Shown here: in pieces, positions 63,226-64,000 of the stretch
Layout: the number at the start of each line of letters is the position of its first letter
How positions within the stretch are numbered: position 1 is the stretch's first letter
Origin: Sphingobacterium sp. UBA2700
Lineage (GTDB): Bacteria > Bacteroidota > Bacteroidia > Sphingobacteriales > Sphingobacteriaceae
Direction of reading: 5' to 3'
Length of the DNA: 64,000 bases
Assembly (NCBI GenBank): GCA_002354335.1
Contig: DELI01000036.1
Location: 1 to 64,000, forward strand
Program-made: the position numbers and the translations under genes
Notes under the pieces: generated by a model
The model's database searches: none
Told to the model about the DNA's origin: nothing
Seen by the model: the letters and a program-made list of their open reading frames with translations, nothing else

Positions 63226-63239
63226 CAGACGAATTTAGA

Positions 63240-64000
63240 CTAATCCTGTTTTTCGACTAAGTATTTCCAATAACGCTTCGGGACGTGCTGTACATGCAGC
63301 TTGATATTCTTACGTGCTACGATATTAGTTGCTTTAAAATAAGCTTTCCATAGCTGCTGATAATGTGTTTCTTGTTGATCCAATTCGATCTGAATCGCCA
63401 AGTCTCCATTGCTGTTGGAAGCATCGGAAAGTGTTACTTCTTGTATATCCCGCAAATCGTAGAGATAACCGTAACGACGTTTCACATCGTAGATTAACCA
63501 ACGCTGATCGGCAAATCGCTTTTTAAAGAAGGAAATAATCAGCGGCAAGACATTAAAATCAGGTTCAATAACGGCACTATATAAATCATCTGCAGATTTG
63601 CTGAAGCGGATGAAAGCTTTCATTCGATGGCTCTCTCTCCCCATTTTTTTAATCGATTGGGAAAAAGCCAGAGCGTCCGCATCGGCATAGTTCTTTAAGA
63701 TGTTGGGATTATTTGTGAAGATACTCCGCATTAATTTGAACCCGATACGCCATGCATATACATCTTCCGAAAGAAAGTTTCGATAAAAATCATGAACACG
63801 ATCTTTCGCTATATGCTTTTCCAACCCCTTTAAAATCCGCTTAGCACGTTCATGATCTGTGTTGATATAAACTTTCGTAGCAAATAAACTTGATTCCAAC
63901 TTCTCTTCAATCATGGGTACTGCCTCCAGTTCTCTATCTTGAAAGGAATGGAAAAATGCACTTAGATAACCTAGGTAGCTGCCATCAAAAATATAGTAGG
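63240..64000 (-). CDS. DUF4130-type putative DNA metabolism protein, 5' end outside the window
   Basis: The stop is at 63240 and the frame stays open to the end of the window. Reading past the ATG at 63914 gives YIFDGSYLGYLSAFFHSF, the expected N-terminus of the TIGR03915/DUF4130 family (I/Y-x-Y-D-G-S). So the ATG is internal and the gene continues outside. In the C-terminal part are RWLIYDVKRRYGYLYDL, LWKAYFKATNIVARKN and HVPKRYWKYL. This family is paired with a radical SAM protein in putative DNA repair. That gene is likely to follow outside the window. Confidence 0.82.
   Translation of the reverse strand, partial: YYIFDGSYLGYLSAFFHSFQDRELEAVPMIEEKLESSLFATKVYINTDHERAKRILKGLEKHIAKDRVHDFYRNFLSEDVYAWRIGFKLMRSIFTNNPNILKNYADADALAFSQSIKKMGRESHRMKAFIRFSKSADDLYSAVIEPDFNVLPLIISFFKKRFADQRWLIYDVKRRYGYLYDLRDIQEVTLSDASNSNGDLAIQIELDQQETHYQQLWKAYFKATNIVARKNIKLHVQHVPKRYWKYLVEKQD

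Overview
The window looks like chromosome of a Bacteroidota member, most likely Sphingobacterium or a close relative in the Sphingobacteriaceae. The evidence is its many lipoproteins with Cys-Lys or Cys-Ser lipoboxes, SusC/RagA-type and copper TonB-dependent receptors, fimbrillin-like surface proteins, a remnant of a hybrid two-component regulator of glycan loci, clade II nosZ genes and TAnnTTTG-type -7 promoter elements. There are no rRNA or tRNA genes, CRISPR arrays, transposases or phage genes that I can recognise. Genus assignment is an inference from protein style, not a computed match.

Layout. 1-6.1 kb: two fimbrillin-like lipoprotein genes on the minus strand, each preceded by a very small gene. 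Between them lies a broken pectin locus: the 3' end of a hybrid regulator and an internally deleted GH105 hydrolase. 6.5-11.3 kb: the start of an SGNH esterase remnant, then an intact hexuronate operon uxaB-uxaA-uxaC, followed by a LacI regulator (11.6 kb). 12.7-18.5 kb: AraC regulator, acyl-CoA dehydrogenase, a lipoprotein and barrel pair, and a flavin oxidoreductase. 18.8-27.1 kb: a membrane-bound LuxR-type regulator followed by three tandem cassettes, each a 63-66 aa peptide gene plus a lipoprotein gene of about 650 aa. 27.2-38.3 kb: a Crp/Fnr regulator divergent from a nitrous oxide respiration cluster (cytochrome c, nosZ, membrane protein, nosL, nosD, nosF, nosY, an RIC-type iron-sulfur repair protein, a Met/His-rich lipoprotein and an OprC/NosA-like copper receptor). 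38.5-41.4 kb: anaerobic ribonucleotide reductase, with the glycyl radical domain on a separate small ORF, and its activase. 41.5-50.1 kb: an AraC regulator and a convergent minus-strand operon of two HmuY-like lipoproteins, a catalytically dead subtilase, two lipoproteins and a TonB receptor. 50.5-60.5 kb: a signalling and exopolysaccharide set (hybrid histidine kinase, response regulator, HEAT-repeat protein, glycosyltransferase-sulfatase fusion, YaiO-like barrel). 60.6-64 kb: DNA ligase with its associated exonuclease, and a DUF4130-type gene that runs off the window.

How the parts fit. Nos genes, NrdD/NrdG and the RIC protein form an anaerobic or nitrosative-stress block in which copper delivery (NosL, NosD/F/Y, lipoprotein, OprC-like receptor) feeds NosZ. 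The hexuronate operon is the surviving catabolic core of a pectin locus whose secreted enzymes have been lost.

The best candidate for an undescribed system is the five-member family of tiny proteins sharing an E-x-E...(I/V)-A-x-x-S-A-(T/A)-(V/I) motif, each placed directly upstream of a fimbrillin-like lipoprotein. Two members (2243-2410 and 5854-6027) are shorter than a usual ORF cutoff and were found by translating the upstream regions by hand.
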